16,311 nt of DNA from NCBI GenBank assembly GCA_002299915.1, contig DBOG01000027.1, forward strand, positions 1 to 16,311, in the 5' to 3' direction. Below, piece after piece: positions 7,500-15,909 of this stretch (within the stretch, counting starts at the first letter, position 1; each line of letters begins with the position of its first letter). The notes under the pieces were generated by a model. That model was not told the DNA's origin. It searched no databases and saw only the letters and a program-made list of their open reading frames with translations. Origin of the DNA: Proteobacteria bacterium UBA652 (GTDB taxonomy: Bacteria > Pseudomonadota > Gammaproteobacteria > Nitrosococcales > Methylophagaceae). A program made the translations under genes and the position numbers.

Positions 7500-8939
7500 T
7501 TAAGCTGTACCGCCAACGGTTAAGCCATCAATCTTCAAGCTGGGCTGCCCCACACCAACAGGCACACTCTGCCCATCTTTACCACACACTCCTACGCCCG
7601 TATCTAGCGCTAAATCATCTCCCACCATGCTGATCCGACCCATTACTTCTGGGCCATTACCAATCAAGGTCGCGCCTTTCACTGGATAAGTCACCTTGCC
7701 ATTTTCAATCATATACACTTCGCTGGTCGAGAACACAAACTTGCCCGAGGTAATATCGACCTGACCACCACCAAAATTGACAGCATATAAGCCTTTGTCA
7801 ACGGAAGCAATAATATCGTCAGGCGCATGCTCGCCTGGCAACATATAGGTATTGGTCATTCGCGGCATCGGCAAATGCGCATAAGATTCACGGCGGCCAT
7901 TACCTGTGCTCTGCGTTCCCATCAAGCGGGCATTGTGTTTATCCTGCATATAGGCTTTTAAAATACCCTTTTCGATTAACACCGTATTTTCTGTTGGCAC
8001 GCCTTCATCATCCACATTCAGCGAACCCCGTCTATCTGCCAGCGTACCATCATCTACCACGGTACAAAGTTCTGATGCGACCTGTTCGCCAATCCGACCT
8101 GAAAAAGCCGAGCTTTCACGACGATTAAAATCGCCTTCCAAACCATGGCCTACTGCTTCATGCAATAACACACCTGGCCAACCTGATGCGAGCACTACAG
8201 GCATCGTCCCCGCAGGTGCATCCACCGCCTCTAGGTTTACTAAAGCTTGGCGCACAGCTTCTTTAGCATATTCAGCTGCTAAGTCACCTTGCTGAAAATA
8301 GCCATAATCTAACCGCCTTCCCCCACCAGCACTCCCTCGCTCACGCCGATCCTTTTGCTCAACAATCACACTCACATTCATCCGCACTAAGGGTCGAACA
8401 TCGGCGGCAAACGTACCATCACTTGCCGCTAGCAATATTGAATCCACCCCGCCTGACAAACTCACATTTACTTGTGTTACCCGTGAATCGGCTGCGCGCG
8501 CCGCAGCATCCGCCTGCCGCAATAATGCCAACTTCTCATCAACCGTTAATGTTGCCAGTGGATCATCATCACCATAATAAATAGGCGCATCGATCCGCTG
8601 CCATGCTTGCACTTTCCCTGTTTCACCTTGTCGTGTAATCGCCCGCGCTGCTTTTGCGGCAGCCTGCAAGGCCGGTAGATTCAACTCATTCGAATAAGCA
8701 AAACCGGTTTTTTCACCGCTGCAGGCACGTACCCCCACACCCTGTTCAATATGATAACTGCCATCTTTTACAATACCATCTTCTAACGACCAGCTTTCTT
8801 GCCGCGCCTGTTGAAAATATAGATCGGCATAATCCACACCTGCTGTCATCGTCAGCGCCAAACTATCTGATAGCGACATTTCCGTTAAGCCTGCAGGTAA
8901 TAATAACTGGGTTGATACTTGTTCTAACACAGATGCCAT
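7500..8939 (-). CDS. tldD: TldD, metalloprotease subunit
   Basis: A 479-residue protein, about the length of E. coli TldD (481). The zinc motif HExxxH is present as HEAVGH (His260, Glu261, His265), followed by GLEGDFNRRESSAFSGR. The expected C-terminal cysteine ligand is Cys452 in GVGVCGKDGQ. TldD and its partner TldE (PmbA) form a cytosolic heterodimeric peptidase that trims unfolded peptides, known from microcin B17 maturation and CcdA degradation. Only TldD has the catalytic metal site. The TldE gene is not in this window, as is usual. The ATG start lies four bases after the yhdP stop, so translation is probably coupled. The gene order yhdP–tldD matches E. coli. Confidence 0.97.
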   Translation of the reverse strand: MASVLEQVSTQLLLPAGLTEMSLSDSLALTMTAGVDYADLYFQQARQESWSLEDGIVKDGSYHIEQGVGVRACSGEKTGFAYSNELNLPALQAAAKAARAITRQGETGKVQAWQRIDAPIYYGDDDPLATLTVDEKLALLRQADAAARAADSRVTQVNVSLSGGVDSILLAASDGTFAADVRPLVRMNVSVIVEQKDRRERGSAGGGRRLDYGYFQQGDLAAEYAKEAVRQALVNLEAVDAPAGTMPVVLASGWPGVLLHEAVGHGLEGDFNRRESSAFSGRIGEQVASELCTVVDDGTLADRRGSLNVDDEGVPTENTVLIEKGILKAYMQDKHNARLMGTQSTGNGRRESYAHLPMPRMTNTYMLPGEHAPDDIIASVDKGLYAVNFGGGQVDITSGKFVFSTSEVYMIENGKVTYPVKGATLIGNGPEVMGRISMVGDDLALDTGVGVCGKDGQSVPVGVGQPSLKIDGLTVGGTA

Positions 8940-8943
8940 CTTG

Positions 8944-11900
8944 TTATTGATTCCCTATTGTATGTTGTATTTCACGCGTTCTTTCTGCCTGTTCGTTCAC
9001 CTGCTGGGCTGAAAATACAGGTTTATCCCATGTGCCCGTTAGATCATATTGATAACTAATCAGATTAATAATATTACCACCAAACAGTTTGTTAACTGCC
9101 TTATCTGCTAGCAATACCGCCGTCCCCACACCCAAACCAACTGCACCCCCTGCTGCTGCGCCTGCTAAAGGCAAGCTTGATGATAAATTAGGCGTAACGA
9201 TGATTTGCTGATCATAATCTTCTGCAAGCAAACCAATCCGCCCCGTTATTTGAATATCTGCGGTAGGGCCACGCATGCGTGAATTATCTACTATCGCATT
9301 CCCATCAGCTACTTTAAACCGACCTTTTATCGTATCAAAACTAAAGCCTTGACCAAATAAATCACTAAAATCAAGTGAGAGCCTACGAGGTAATGCGGTA
9401 AAGCTCAATAAACCAAATACGCGACCTGCTGCACCCGGCTCAACATCCAGTAGCTGTCCCTGGCCAATATCAATCGACATTTTACCATTGATATTCTCAC
9501 GGGAGAATGAAATTGGGCTGCCTGGCCAAGTCAAATCTAACCCCACATCAACGCTTTGTGTTCTGATCGCAGGCTGGAAACCAAAATGATTTAATAAGGC
9601 TTCACCATCTTCACTTTCACCCGACACCAATAGCGCGGTGTTATTACTATTTGCCGTTTTTTCCCACCGACCCGATGCCAATATTTCATGTGCTGGCCCG
9701 ATCAGACTAAGCGAGTCTAATATCCATGTTGTTGGGTTTCGATGCGCCTTTAAATCAACCTCACCCAACTTATAATCATCCACCGTTAAATTCTCACAAT
9801 TCAAATTAATTGTCGGCCATAAGTCCTGGTTATAAATAGTTTTTTCTGCTATTTCTGTGTCCACATCTTCTGGCAATGTCAAGTGTAAATATTTTAAGTT
9901 CGCTTCCACAGCGTGTGTCGCCGTTCCAGAGATAGGCCAGTGTATTTTCCCTGCCACTTCATTACTAGATAATTGCACTACCCACGTTTTTGCTGCTTTA
10001 TGTGTCGATAATGACACGTCATGCAAGCTGTGCCCCGCGAGGCTTAACTTCCCAAATTCTACGGCAATATCCTCTATTGCCAATGTTGTCTCTTTCTTTG
10101 TTTGCTTATCTAACCATACTTGCCAAGGTGTAATGGCTAATTCTGGCCATTGTCCCCGCAAGCGCCAGCCATTTTCAGGCAAGCTTGCTGCATGGCTGCC
10201 TAAGCGTATTTCCCCGCGCCAGTCCGCTTGATTTTGAGCAACTAGGGCCATAATATCGCCATAATTTCCTGTGTACTGTGCTGCACCATTTTGTGACCAT
10301 ACTATCTCAGCTTGAAAGTCTTGTTTCTGATCGCTAGCTTTACCCACTGGCGCAGGCATCTCAATCGCAAGCCCCACTAAATCAGAGCGAATCGTGCTGC
10401 TGACTTCAAATTCACCTGCTGTCACCTCTTTAATTGCCACTTTCACCTTATAAACAGCCTCACCCGTTATGAATTCAGGCAAAGGCTGACCCAATACTTT
10501 AGCTACTTTTGCTGCCGTTAATTTACCTTGGGCATCAACTGTGGTCACCGTCTGGCCATCTTCGCTCACTGTAGCAACATCCACCAGCACGGGGGTATCC
10601 AATAGCTTGCCTTGTAATCCCTGCGCGGTTAAGCCTGAATTCGAAAACATCAAGCTACCCTGAATATCGGTGATCGGCACATCAAATAAATCTGGTCGTA
10701 ATAGCGTGCTTTGTGTAAACCGCGCCGTACCGTTTGCTTGTGTTTGTTCTGCATTGGCTAACGGGATATCCAGCCCCAAGTCAATCGCCGTATTACCCGA
10801 TGATTGCACTCCTGCAATATAAGCACCAAACTCTGATTTTAAAGGGCTAGTTTGCAAAAACTCAAAGACCTGCTCTGTTTTGCCATGTGTTGTACCCGTC
10901 AGCTTAAGTTGCGCTCGGCGGTTGGTTAGATTGGTAATTTTTGCGGTCACCTTGTCGATCACAAAACCTGAAATATTACCTTGCTTACTGTTGACTGTCA
11001 GCGTATTGTTTTTAATATGTACGGTACCCGCCAATTTAGTTAGATCGGGCCATCCTGGCGCATAATGTAATCGTACCTTCTCCGCATCCAGCTTAACCTC
11101 AAACAGCCCCTCCTGCTTCGCTTTATCGTAAGGGAATTCGGCTAATGAACCTTGCCATATTAGCTTGCCAGAACTGATCGTCCCTGCCACAAACGCCTCA
11201 TTAGCCCATTCATAAAAATCGGGATCTAGCGCGCTTACATCAACATAATCCTGCCAGTTAACAACATTAATATTTGTCATATCTACTTCAATATCATTGA
11301 TAATATCATCACCTTGTTGCGTTACCGTGCCTGTGGCAACTAAATCCATTTCTACATTTTTAATCTGCAATGCGTTGCTACGCCAAACCGTAGTCTGATC
11401 TGTTGTCTGCCAATGGATGGCACCCACGATATCAAGTGAAACCGGTTTGCCTGCTTGGGTGAGAGTGAGCGGCACGCTGTTTAGCTGAATATCGCCCGAT
11501 TGGGCATCCATATTCAAACTGCCTGTTAACCCTGCGATACCGGGTGTTTTCTGCCACGGCAATACGCCAACATTATCTAACTCTATATTGGCTTGTGTAA
11601 TACCTTGCTCAGGGTGATAGGTAATATCAATATCTCGCAAGATACCAGCAGGTCGCTGACCCAGCAATTGTGCTTGCACCGCTTCAGGCAAACTCTCACT
11701 CAAGCCCGCAATCGCCAACACACCTTTTAACGGCAAAACATTAGATGAAAACAGGATCTCACCACTCGTCTTTTTCATTATCTCCCAATGTGTTACTGGC
11801 CAAATCTCATCTTCAATCTGTAAGGCGTTTAGATCGCTTTTTAGCTGCCAACTATCCGCTTGTTGTTGCCAATCAAACTGCCCATTCAGCGCTGCAATCG

Positions 11901-12774
11901 TGACCGGTGAGTGCTGAGGATTTCCCTCGCTCGCTAATTGGGCATTGCTCAACGAAACTTGGCCTTGGATCGTTTGCGGCTGCCATTCGGTTGCTGTGCC
12001 TCTAAGGTGCACGTCTGCAATACCCTGTTGCCAGGTGATGCCCTGAATTGCTAAGCCTTTTAAGCTAGTTGCTGTTAATTGCTTGCCCACCAGTTCCCAA
12101 TTCGTTTTTAGCGGTGTGTTTGCTGCCGTAGATAAGCGTCCATGAAAGCCAATAGCGCGCCCCAATGCTGGCGGTAAATTCAATTCACTTTGCCATAACC
12201 AACCATTTGACACTTGCTTAAGATAGGCATGATCCAATAGATAATCACCCGATAAATGCGGTTGCCCTTCGTCGGTATAGGTCAGCTTGATATCTGATAA
12301 CACAATATTTTGTAAACTCTGTAGCCAGGGTGGTAAAGCTCGCTCTGCCGAGGCATTAGGCTGCCATGTTTTACCCGCCAGCTGAATCGCGCCATCGGCT
12401 TGCCGCGTTAACACTAACGCCACTTGTTTGACCTTCACTTGGCTAAACACGGGCTGCCACTGTTTTAGGCTTTCATAGATATTAAAACCAAATCCGGCCT
12501 CACCCGCTTGCAATACGGTCTCCGTTGTGGGGTGAACCACCACATTTTGCACCCGTATCTCAGGCATTAATCCCGGCCATTTCAGATCAATCTCACCCAC
12601 TTCAACCGGATAACCAATTGACTCCGTTAACCAGCCTGACACTTCACTTTGTCGATTGCTAATTTCCGTTGAAATGAAATAGATCGCCCCCAACAAAATA
12701 GCGAACAACACCGCAAGGATCTCAATCAAATGGACCAGTTGTTTGCTGCCAGCATGTAATAAGCCTTTTAACAT
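8944..12774 (-). CDS. yhdP: YhdP, AsmA-like envelope phospholipid-transport protein
   Basis: A 1276-residue protein, near the 1266 of E. coli YhdP, in the same position between rng and tldD. One N-terminal transmembrane helix (about 15-36, LIEILAVLFAILLGAIYFI) anchors it in the inner membrane. The rest is a long periplasmic chain rich in short beta-strands, as in AsmA/TamB/YhdP proteins (DUF3971 and AsmA-like C-terminal regions). The segment near 1150-1200, with FDTIKGRFKVADGNAIVDN then MRGPTADIQITGRIGL, is typical of the family's conserved C-terminus, followed by a Gly/Ala-rich hydrophobic stretch. In E. coli, YhdP, TamB and YdbH form redundant bridges that move phospholipids to the outer membrane. 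AGGAGAG lies 11 bases before the ATG, downstream of the palindrome. Confidence 0.95.
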   Translation of the reverse strand: MLKGLLHAGSKQLVHLIEILAVLFAILLGAIYFISTEISNRQSEVSGWLTESIGYPVEVGEIDLKWPGLMPEIRVQNVVVHPTTETVLQAGEAGFGFNIYESLKQWQPVFSQVKVKQVALVLTRQADGAIQLAGKTWQPNASAERALPPWLQSLQNIVLSDIKLTYTDEGQPHLSGDYLLDHAYLKQVSNGWLWQSELNLPPALGRAIGFHGRLSTAANTPLKTNWELVGKQLTATSLKGLAIQGITWQQGIADVHLRGTATEWQPQTIQGQVSLSNAQLASEGNPQHSPVTIAALNGQFDWQQQADSWQLKSDLNALQIEDEIWPVTHWEIMKKTSGEILFSSNVLPLKGVLAIAGLSESLPEAVQAQLLGQRPAGILRDIDITYHPEQGITQANIELDNVGVLPWQKTPGIAGLTGSLNMDAQSGDIQLNSVPLTLTQAGKPVSLDIVGAIHWQTTDQTTVWRSNALQIKNVEMDLVATGTVTQQGDDIINDIEVDMTNINVVNWQDYVDVSALDPDFYEWANEAFVAGTISSGKLIWQGSLAEFPYDKAKQEGLFEVKLDAEKVRLHYAPGWPDLTKLAGTVHIKNNTLTVNSKQGNISGFVIDKVTAKITNLTNRRAQLKLTGTTHGKTEQVFEFLQTSPLKSEFGAYIAGVQSSGNTAIDLGLDIPLANAEQTQANGTARFTQSTLLRPDLFDVPITDIQGSLMFSNSGLTAQGLQGKLLDTPVLVDVATVSEDGQTVTTVDAQGKLTAAKVAKVLGQPLPEFITGEAVYKVKVAIKEVTAGEFEVSSTIRSDLVGLAIEMPAPVGKASDQKQDFQAEIVWSQNGAAQYTGNYGDIMALVAQNQADWRGEIRLGSHAASLPENGWRLRGQWPELAITPWQVWLDKQTKKETTLAIEDIAVEFGKLSLAGHSLHDVSLSTHKAAKTWVVQLSSNEVAGKIHWPISGTATHAVEANLKYLHLTLPEDVDTEIAEKTIYNQDLWPTINLNCENLTVDDYKLGEVDLKAHRNPTTWILDSLSLIGPAHEILASGRWEKTANSNNTALLVSGESEDGEALLNHFGFQPAIRTQSVDVGLDLTWPGSPISFSRENINGKMSIDIGQGQLLDVEPGAAGRVFGLLSFTALPRRLSLDFSDLFGQGFSFDTIKGRFKVADGNAIVDNSRMRGPTADIQITGRIGLLAEDYDQQIIVTPNLSSSLPLAGAAAGGAVGLGVGTAVLLADKAVNKLFGGNIINLISYQYDLTGTWDKPVFSAQQVNEQAERTREIQHTIGNQ

Positions 12775-12809
12775 GGCCTAATCACTCTCCTCAGCAGAAC
12801 CATACTAAT

Positions 12810-12949
12810 GAGAGCTCCGCATGAAATAGATTTTTTATTTTGGCAAGGCGAGAACATGCTAAAAAGCGCCGTGTACACGTAGTACATGAGCATTTTTAGT
12901 GTATTCTCAACGCCGCCAGAATGAAAAAGATGAATCATGCTAAGGTCTC
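12810..12949. repeat. 140-bp imperfect palindrome between rng and yhdP (REP/MITE-like)
   Basis: The two halves pair in reverse complement over most of their length. Left blocks are GAGA...GCATG, the T-rich GATTTTTTATTTTGGC, GGCGAGAA and CTAAAAA. On the right they are answered by TTTTTAG, TTCTC, CGCC, GCCAGAATGAAAAAG and CATGC...TCTC. The unpaired centre is about 25-30 bases (12866-12892, GCGCCGTGTACACGTAGTAC...). The right end covers two bases of the rng stop codon. It reads as an inserted palindromic element. As RNA it would fold into a long hairpin that could protect the rng 3' end or dampen read-through into yhdP. Confidence 0.8.
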
Positions 12950-14423
12950 ACATAAGTACGACATTAAACTGCTCCCTGGTGTACTGCGTCTCTGGCTGAA
13001 ATTTAATTTGCTTATCAATAAACTGCTCCAATTCTGCAATTTTAGTCGAATCTTCATCTTGCAATCGGTCAATTACATCAATCGATGCCAACACCAGAAA
13101 TTGGGTTGTCTCATATTGTCTCGCCACCCGCATGATCTCACGAAAGATCTCATAACATAGCGTTTCTACTGTTTTTACTTCTCCTTTGCCATCGCAGCTC
13201 GGACAAGGCTCACATAAAGTATGCCCCAAGCTCTCCCGCACGCGACGACGCGTCATTTCTACTAAGCCTAGTTCAGAAACCTCACAAATATGATGGCGCG
13301 CACGATCAGGCGCCATCGCCGACGCTAATGCCCGCCATACTTGTTGTTTGTGTGATTCTTCCGCCATATCAATAAAATCAAGAATGATAATACCGCCAAG
13401 GTTTCGCAAGCGTAACTGACGGGCAATCGCATCTGCTGCTTCTAAATTCGTTTTGAAAATCGTTTCTTCCAAAGTGGATACACCGACAAAGCCCCCCGTA
13501 TTCACATCCACCGTTGTCATCGCCTCTGTTTGATCAAAGATTAAATAACCGCCTGATTTCAATGACACACTGCGGTTCAAAGCATGGTTAATCTCATCCT
13601 CCACCGCAAATAAATCAAAAATAGGCTGCTTGCCCGTGTAATGCGATAACAACGATGCTTGATCAGGCATAAACCCCACAGCAAAGTCTACAGCTGCTTC
13701 ATAAGTTTCTTTAGAATCAACCCGAATCCGCTCCACATCTGGCCCAACTAAATCCCGCATCACCCGCATTGCTAAGGGTAAATCTTGATGCAATACAGCA
13801 CCCCACTTAAGCGACTGTTTGTGTGCCTGTAATTGCGCCCATAGTTGGTGCAGAAACTGTAAATCTATCGCTAATTCTGCTCGCGACACGCCTTCTGCCA
13901 CCGTCCGAATAATATAGCCATTATTATGCTCAGTATCATTGATCAAAGCCGCCACATCGCTAATCAGGCGCTCTCGTTCTTTTTCATCACCAATTTTCAG
14001 CGACACCCCAATCCCTTGCGTATCAGGTAAATACACCAAATAACGCGATGAAACCGATAGCTGGGTGGTTAATCGTGCGCCTTTCGTGCCCATCGGATCT
14101 TTAATCACCTGCACTAGAATTTGTTGCCCAGGCCGTAATAAGGTTTTAATCGAAGGGGTTTCGGTTGCCGTTTCTAAATCGCCCGTTTGTTCTGGTGGGA
14201 TAAAAATATCTGACACATGTAAAAAAGCCGCCCGCTCCAAACCGATGTCCACAAACGCCGCTTCCATGCCCGGCAACACACGATTTACCTTACCTTTATA
14301 AATATTACCCACCATACCGCGGTAGGCATTACGTTCGATATACACCTCCTGCAACACCCCATCTTCCACCACGGCGGCACGGGTCTCACTCGGCGTAATA
14401 TTAACTAAAATCTCACTGCTCAT
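12948..14423 (-). CDS. rng: Ribonuclease G
   Basis: A 491-residue endoribonuclease; E. coli RNase G has 489. An S1 RNA-binding domain lies near 38-125 (GNIYKGKVNRVLPGMEAAFVDIG). The catalytic DNase I-like region carries the two magnesium-binding aspartates, Asp306 in TTVDVNTGG and Asp349 in IIILDFIDM. The Zn-link region has CEPCPSC (404-410), matching the CPxC knuckle of RNase E/G. The long C-terminal scaffold of RNase E is absent, which makes this RNase G. It cleaves AU-rich single-stranded RNA from a 5' monophosphate end and matures the 16S rRNA 5' end. Start ATG 14423 overlaps the maf stop as ATGA, and there is no strong Shine-Dalgarno, consistent with translational coupling. Its stop codon abuts a long palindrome. 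Confidence 0.97.
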   Translation of the reverse strand: MSSEILVNITPSETRAAVVEDGVLQEVYIERNAYRGMVGNIYKGKVNRVLPGMEAAFVDIGLERAAFLHVSDIFIPPEQTGDLETATETPSIKTLLRPGQQILVQVIKDPMGTKGARLTTQLSVSSRYLVYLPDTQGIGVSLKIGDEKERERLISDVAALINDTEHNNGYIIRTVAEGVSRAELAIDLQFLHQLWAQLQAHKQSLKWGAVLHQDLPLAMRVMRDLVGPDVERIRVDSKETYEAAVDFAVGFMPDQASLLSHYTGKQPIFDLFAVEDEINHALNRSVSLKSGGYLIFDQTEAMTTVDVNTGGFVGVSTLEETIFKTNLEAADAIARQLRLRNLGGIIILDFIDMAEESHKQQVWRALASAMAPDRARHHICEVSELGLVEMTRRRVRESLGHTLCEPCPSCDGKGEVKTVETLCYEIFREIMRVARQYETTQFLVLASIDVIDRLQDEDSTKIAELEQFIDKQIKFQPETQYTREQFNVVLM

Positions 14424-15001
14424 GCTTTTACTGTCTGCGCTTGCAATAATCGCCCCGTTTCCAACAATGGCAATCCCATCACAGCAGAATAACTCCCCTT
14501 TATTTCACTAATAAACAGCGCCCCTAATCCCTGTACTGCGTAACTACCCGCCTTGTCGACACCCTCACCTGTCGCCACATACCAATCTAAATCCGCATCG
14601 GATAGCGCCCGAAAAGTCACCTCACTGACACACAATTCGCACATCACCTCATCGGCAGTCACCAACGCCACCGCCGTCATCACTTCATGTGTGTGCCCCG
14701 AAAGCTGCACCAACATCGCGCGCGCTTCCAGCGTGTCGACAGGCTTCCCTAAAACGACATCACCCAACACCACCGACGTATCCGCGCCTAATACTGGTTT
14801 GAAATCATCGCTCAAACTATCCCAACCCGCTTGCGCTTTCGCAATCGCCACCCGTTGCACATAGTCCACTGGCGTTTCACCCACCAACCGTGTTTCATCT
14901 ACACCAACGGATAACACACTAAAATTGACCCCAATCTGCGCCAACAGTTCACTGCGCCGCGGTGAGCCAGAGGCTAAATAGATCTTAGGAAATGTCATCA
15001 T
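14420..15001 (-). CDS. maf: Maf-family nucleoside triphosphate pyrophosphatase (YhdE type)
   Basis: About 193 residues from ATG 15001; a second ATG follows at 14998. The frame is open to a TTG at 15058, but the extra 19 residues have no counterpart in E. coli YhdE, which begins MTSLYLASGSPRR. Motifs include YLASGSPRRSELL (8-20), GADTSVVL with the catalytic Asp at about 74, GKPVD, and DKAGSYAVQGLG followed by KGSYSAVMGLPLLET. Maf/YhdE enzymes hydrolyse dTTP, UTP and related or modified nucleotides to monophosphates, a house-cleaning role, and are linked to septum formation. The product and the 4-bp overlap with rng match the usual gammaproteobacterial block. The mreBCD genes often found upstream are absent here and accessory DNA lies there instead. 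Confidence 0.93.
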   Translation of the reverse strand: MMTFPKIYLASGSPRRSELLAQIGVNFSVLSVGVDETRLVGETPVDYVQRVAIAKAQAGWDSLSDDFKPVLGADTSVVLGDVVLGKPVDTLEARAMLVQLSGHTHEVMTAVALVTADEVMCELCVSEVTFRALSDADLDWYVATGEGVDKAGSYAVQGLGALFISEIKGSYSAVMGLPLLETGRLLQAQTVKA

Positions 15002-15408
15002 GCACGATAATAAGGATGATTCTGCGGCACTGTCCAAGCTATAGGCCTGCTCAGCCAACGAACATCAAGAGGTTAGCTAGTTTTATTTCTGTAATTCTCA
15101 CTTTTCCGATCTCCCCATGCCCTGTTAATTTAGTCGCTCTTCAGACAAGCTTGCTCACTTTATCATGAAATGCATTGCTACCATAAACTTCACCCCGCAA
15201 GGTCGCTTGTGAAATCTGTTTTTCTTGCTCACGGGTGTTCGGTATTTTGGTAGTGTTCTACACGCTTTGAGGCGGTATTGGCTAGGTTTTGATAGTGTTC
15301 ATGCTCTGTAATGAGTTTGTCCATTTGACCAAGTGCATTGTGATGATACTTGGCGATATTGTCGCCTATTTAAAGAGTCCCTTAAAATGGGGGAACCTCA
15401 GGGGAACC
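15002..15408. other. Region between maf and the lipoprotein gene: transposase debris
   Basis: No intact gene is visible. It contains the RAYT-like remnant (15141-15366) and, at the lipoprotein end, a tandem 11-bp repeat. The stretch 15075-15140 may continue the remnant in yet another frame but is too short to be sure. The promoter of maf should lie here or just inside the remnant. I see no clear -35/-10 pair. Confidence 0.55.
15141..15366 (-). pseudogene. Degraded C-terminal fragment of a REP-associated (IS200-like, RAYT) transposase
   Basis: Read on the minus strand, 15366-15229 encodes GDNIAKYHHNALGQMDKLIT followed by EHEHYQNLANTASKRVEHYQ, then a stop. This resembles the family pattern YxxNALGxxDxLITPHxxYxxL at the end of RAYT proteins. 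After a one-base shift in frame, 15237-15141 encodes REQEKQISQATLRGEVYGSN and AFHDKVSKLV, then a stop, resembling the I..AT..G..YGSE.F ending of the same family. The N-terminal catalytic HUH domain is missing, and upstream frames are closed by stops. So this is a frameshifted tail only. Recognition is by remembered family pattern and has not been searched. Confidence 0.6.
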
Positions 15409-15411
15409 TCA
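15390..15411. repeat. Perfect tandem 11-bp repeat at the lipoprotein stop
   Basis: GGGGAACCTCA occurs twice back to back (15390-15400 and 15401-15411). The lipoprotein stop codon is made by the end of the second copy. On the minus strand the gene end reads AAAGGGGGCAGATTGA, reminiscent of the G-rich boundary sequences (AAAGGGG-C-AGA) that flank RAYT elements in many proteobacteria. That makes it a plausible edge of the decayed element. Confidence 0.6.
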
Positions 15412-15909
15412 ATCTGCCCCCTTTATTTTGCAGTAGTATACAGAAACGTTCTCTTTGGCCATAAGCTCACGAATGAAGCAGTCCTGCGCGTTCAACATCC
15501 TTATTCTATCTTCTACTGGGAGGGATCTGCGCATGTTTTTAATTTTTGTTGTAATCGTACAGCAACCTCTTTCTTTATTAACCTCGTACGAGTAGCCAAA
15601 AATATTTCCATCTATCTCTAGAGGGATTTCTTCATTATTTTCTAATAATCTTAAAAGCGTATTTTCGTTTGTTTTAGGTTTATAAATAAACACATACTTA
15701 TCCTCGTCATAAAAATGATATTCATGTCGAAGTCTTTCATTCACAAATCTTTTAGTTTCATCATGCTTAAGGAAATTATTAGATTTCGTTTCGTCCATAT
15801 TACCCTTCCAAAGACCGTACAACACCTCAGATTTATGATTGGTACAAGAGAAAAGGGGGAAAGTCAGCACCAAAATAAGTAGGTAACGAAAGCTAGGATG
15901 CCGTCCCAT
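15409..15909 (-). CDS. Small lipoprotein, candidate immunity protein
   Basis: I do not recognise the family. The frame opens at ATG 15927, but ATG 15909 is preferred because GGAGGA lies seven bases upstream and because it begins a clean lipoprotein signal peptide. That peptide is RYLLILVLTFPLFSC, with Cys22 as lipidation site and Thr at +2, which predicts outer-membrane retention. The 166-residue product has a charged mature part with a WKGNMDE segment, FYDEDKYVFIYKPK, and a Cys-Cys pair in KERGCCTITTK. It overlaps the end of the Rhs gene by 17 bp, the position of immunity genes in Rhs systems. A periplasm-facing immunity role is therefore inferred from context alone. The last codons (KIKGAD) run into a G-rich element boundary, so the original C-terminus may be altered. 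It is AT-rich relative to the maf–tldD genes. Confidence 0.75.
   Translation of the reverse strand: MGRHPSFRYLLILVLTFPLFSCTNHKSEVLYGLWKGNMDETKSNNFLKHDETKRFVNERLRHEYHFYDEDKYVFIYKPKTNENTLLRLLENNEEIPLEIDGNIFGYSYEVNKERGCCTITTKIKNMRRSLPVEDRIRMLNAQDCFIRELMAKENVSVYYCKIKGAD

Noticed and set aside
9857..10231. 124-codon plus-strand open frame
   Set aside because: Antisense shadow within yhdP with no plausible start context or motif.
15002..15058. Upstream extension of Maf to TTG 15058
   Set aside because: The added 19 residues do not match the family N-terminus, and no ribosome binding site precedes the TTG.
15289..15621. 110-codon plus-strand open frame
   Set aside because: Runs antisense across the transposase remnant and the lipoprotein gene; its translation shows no domain.
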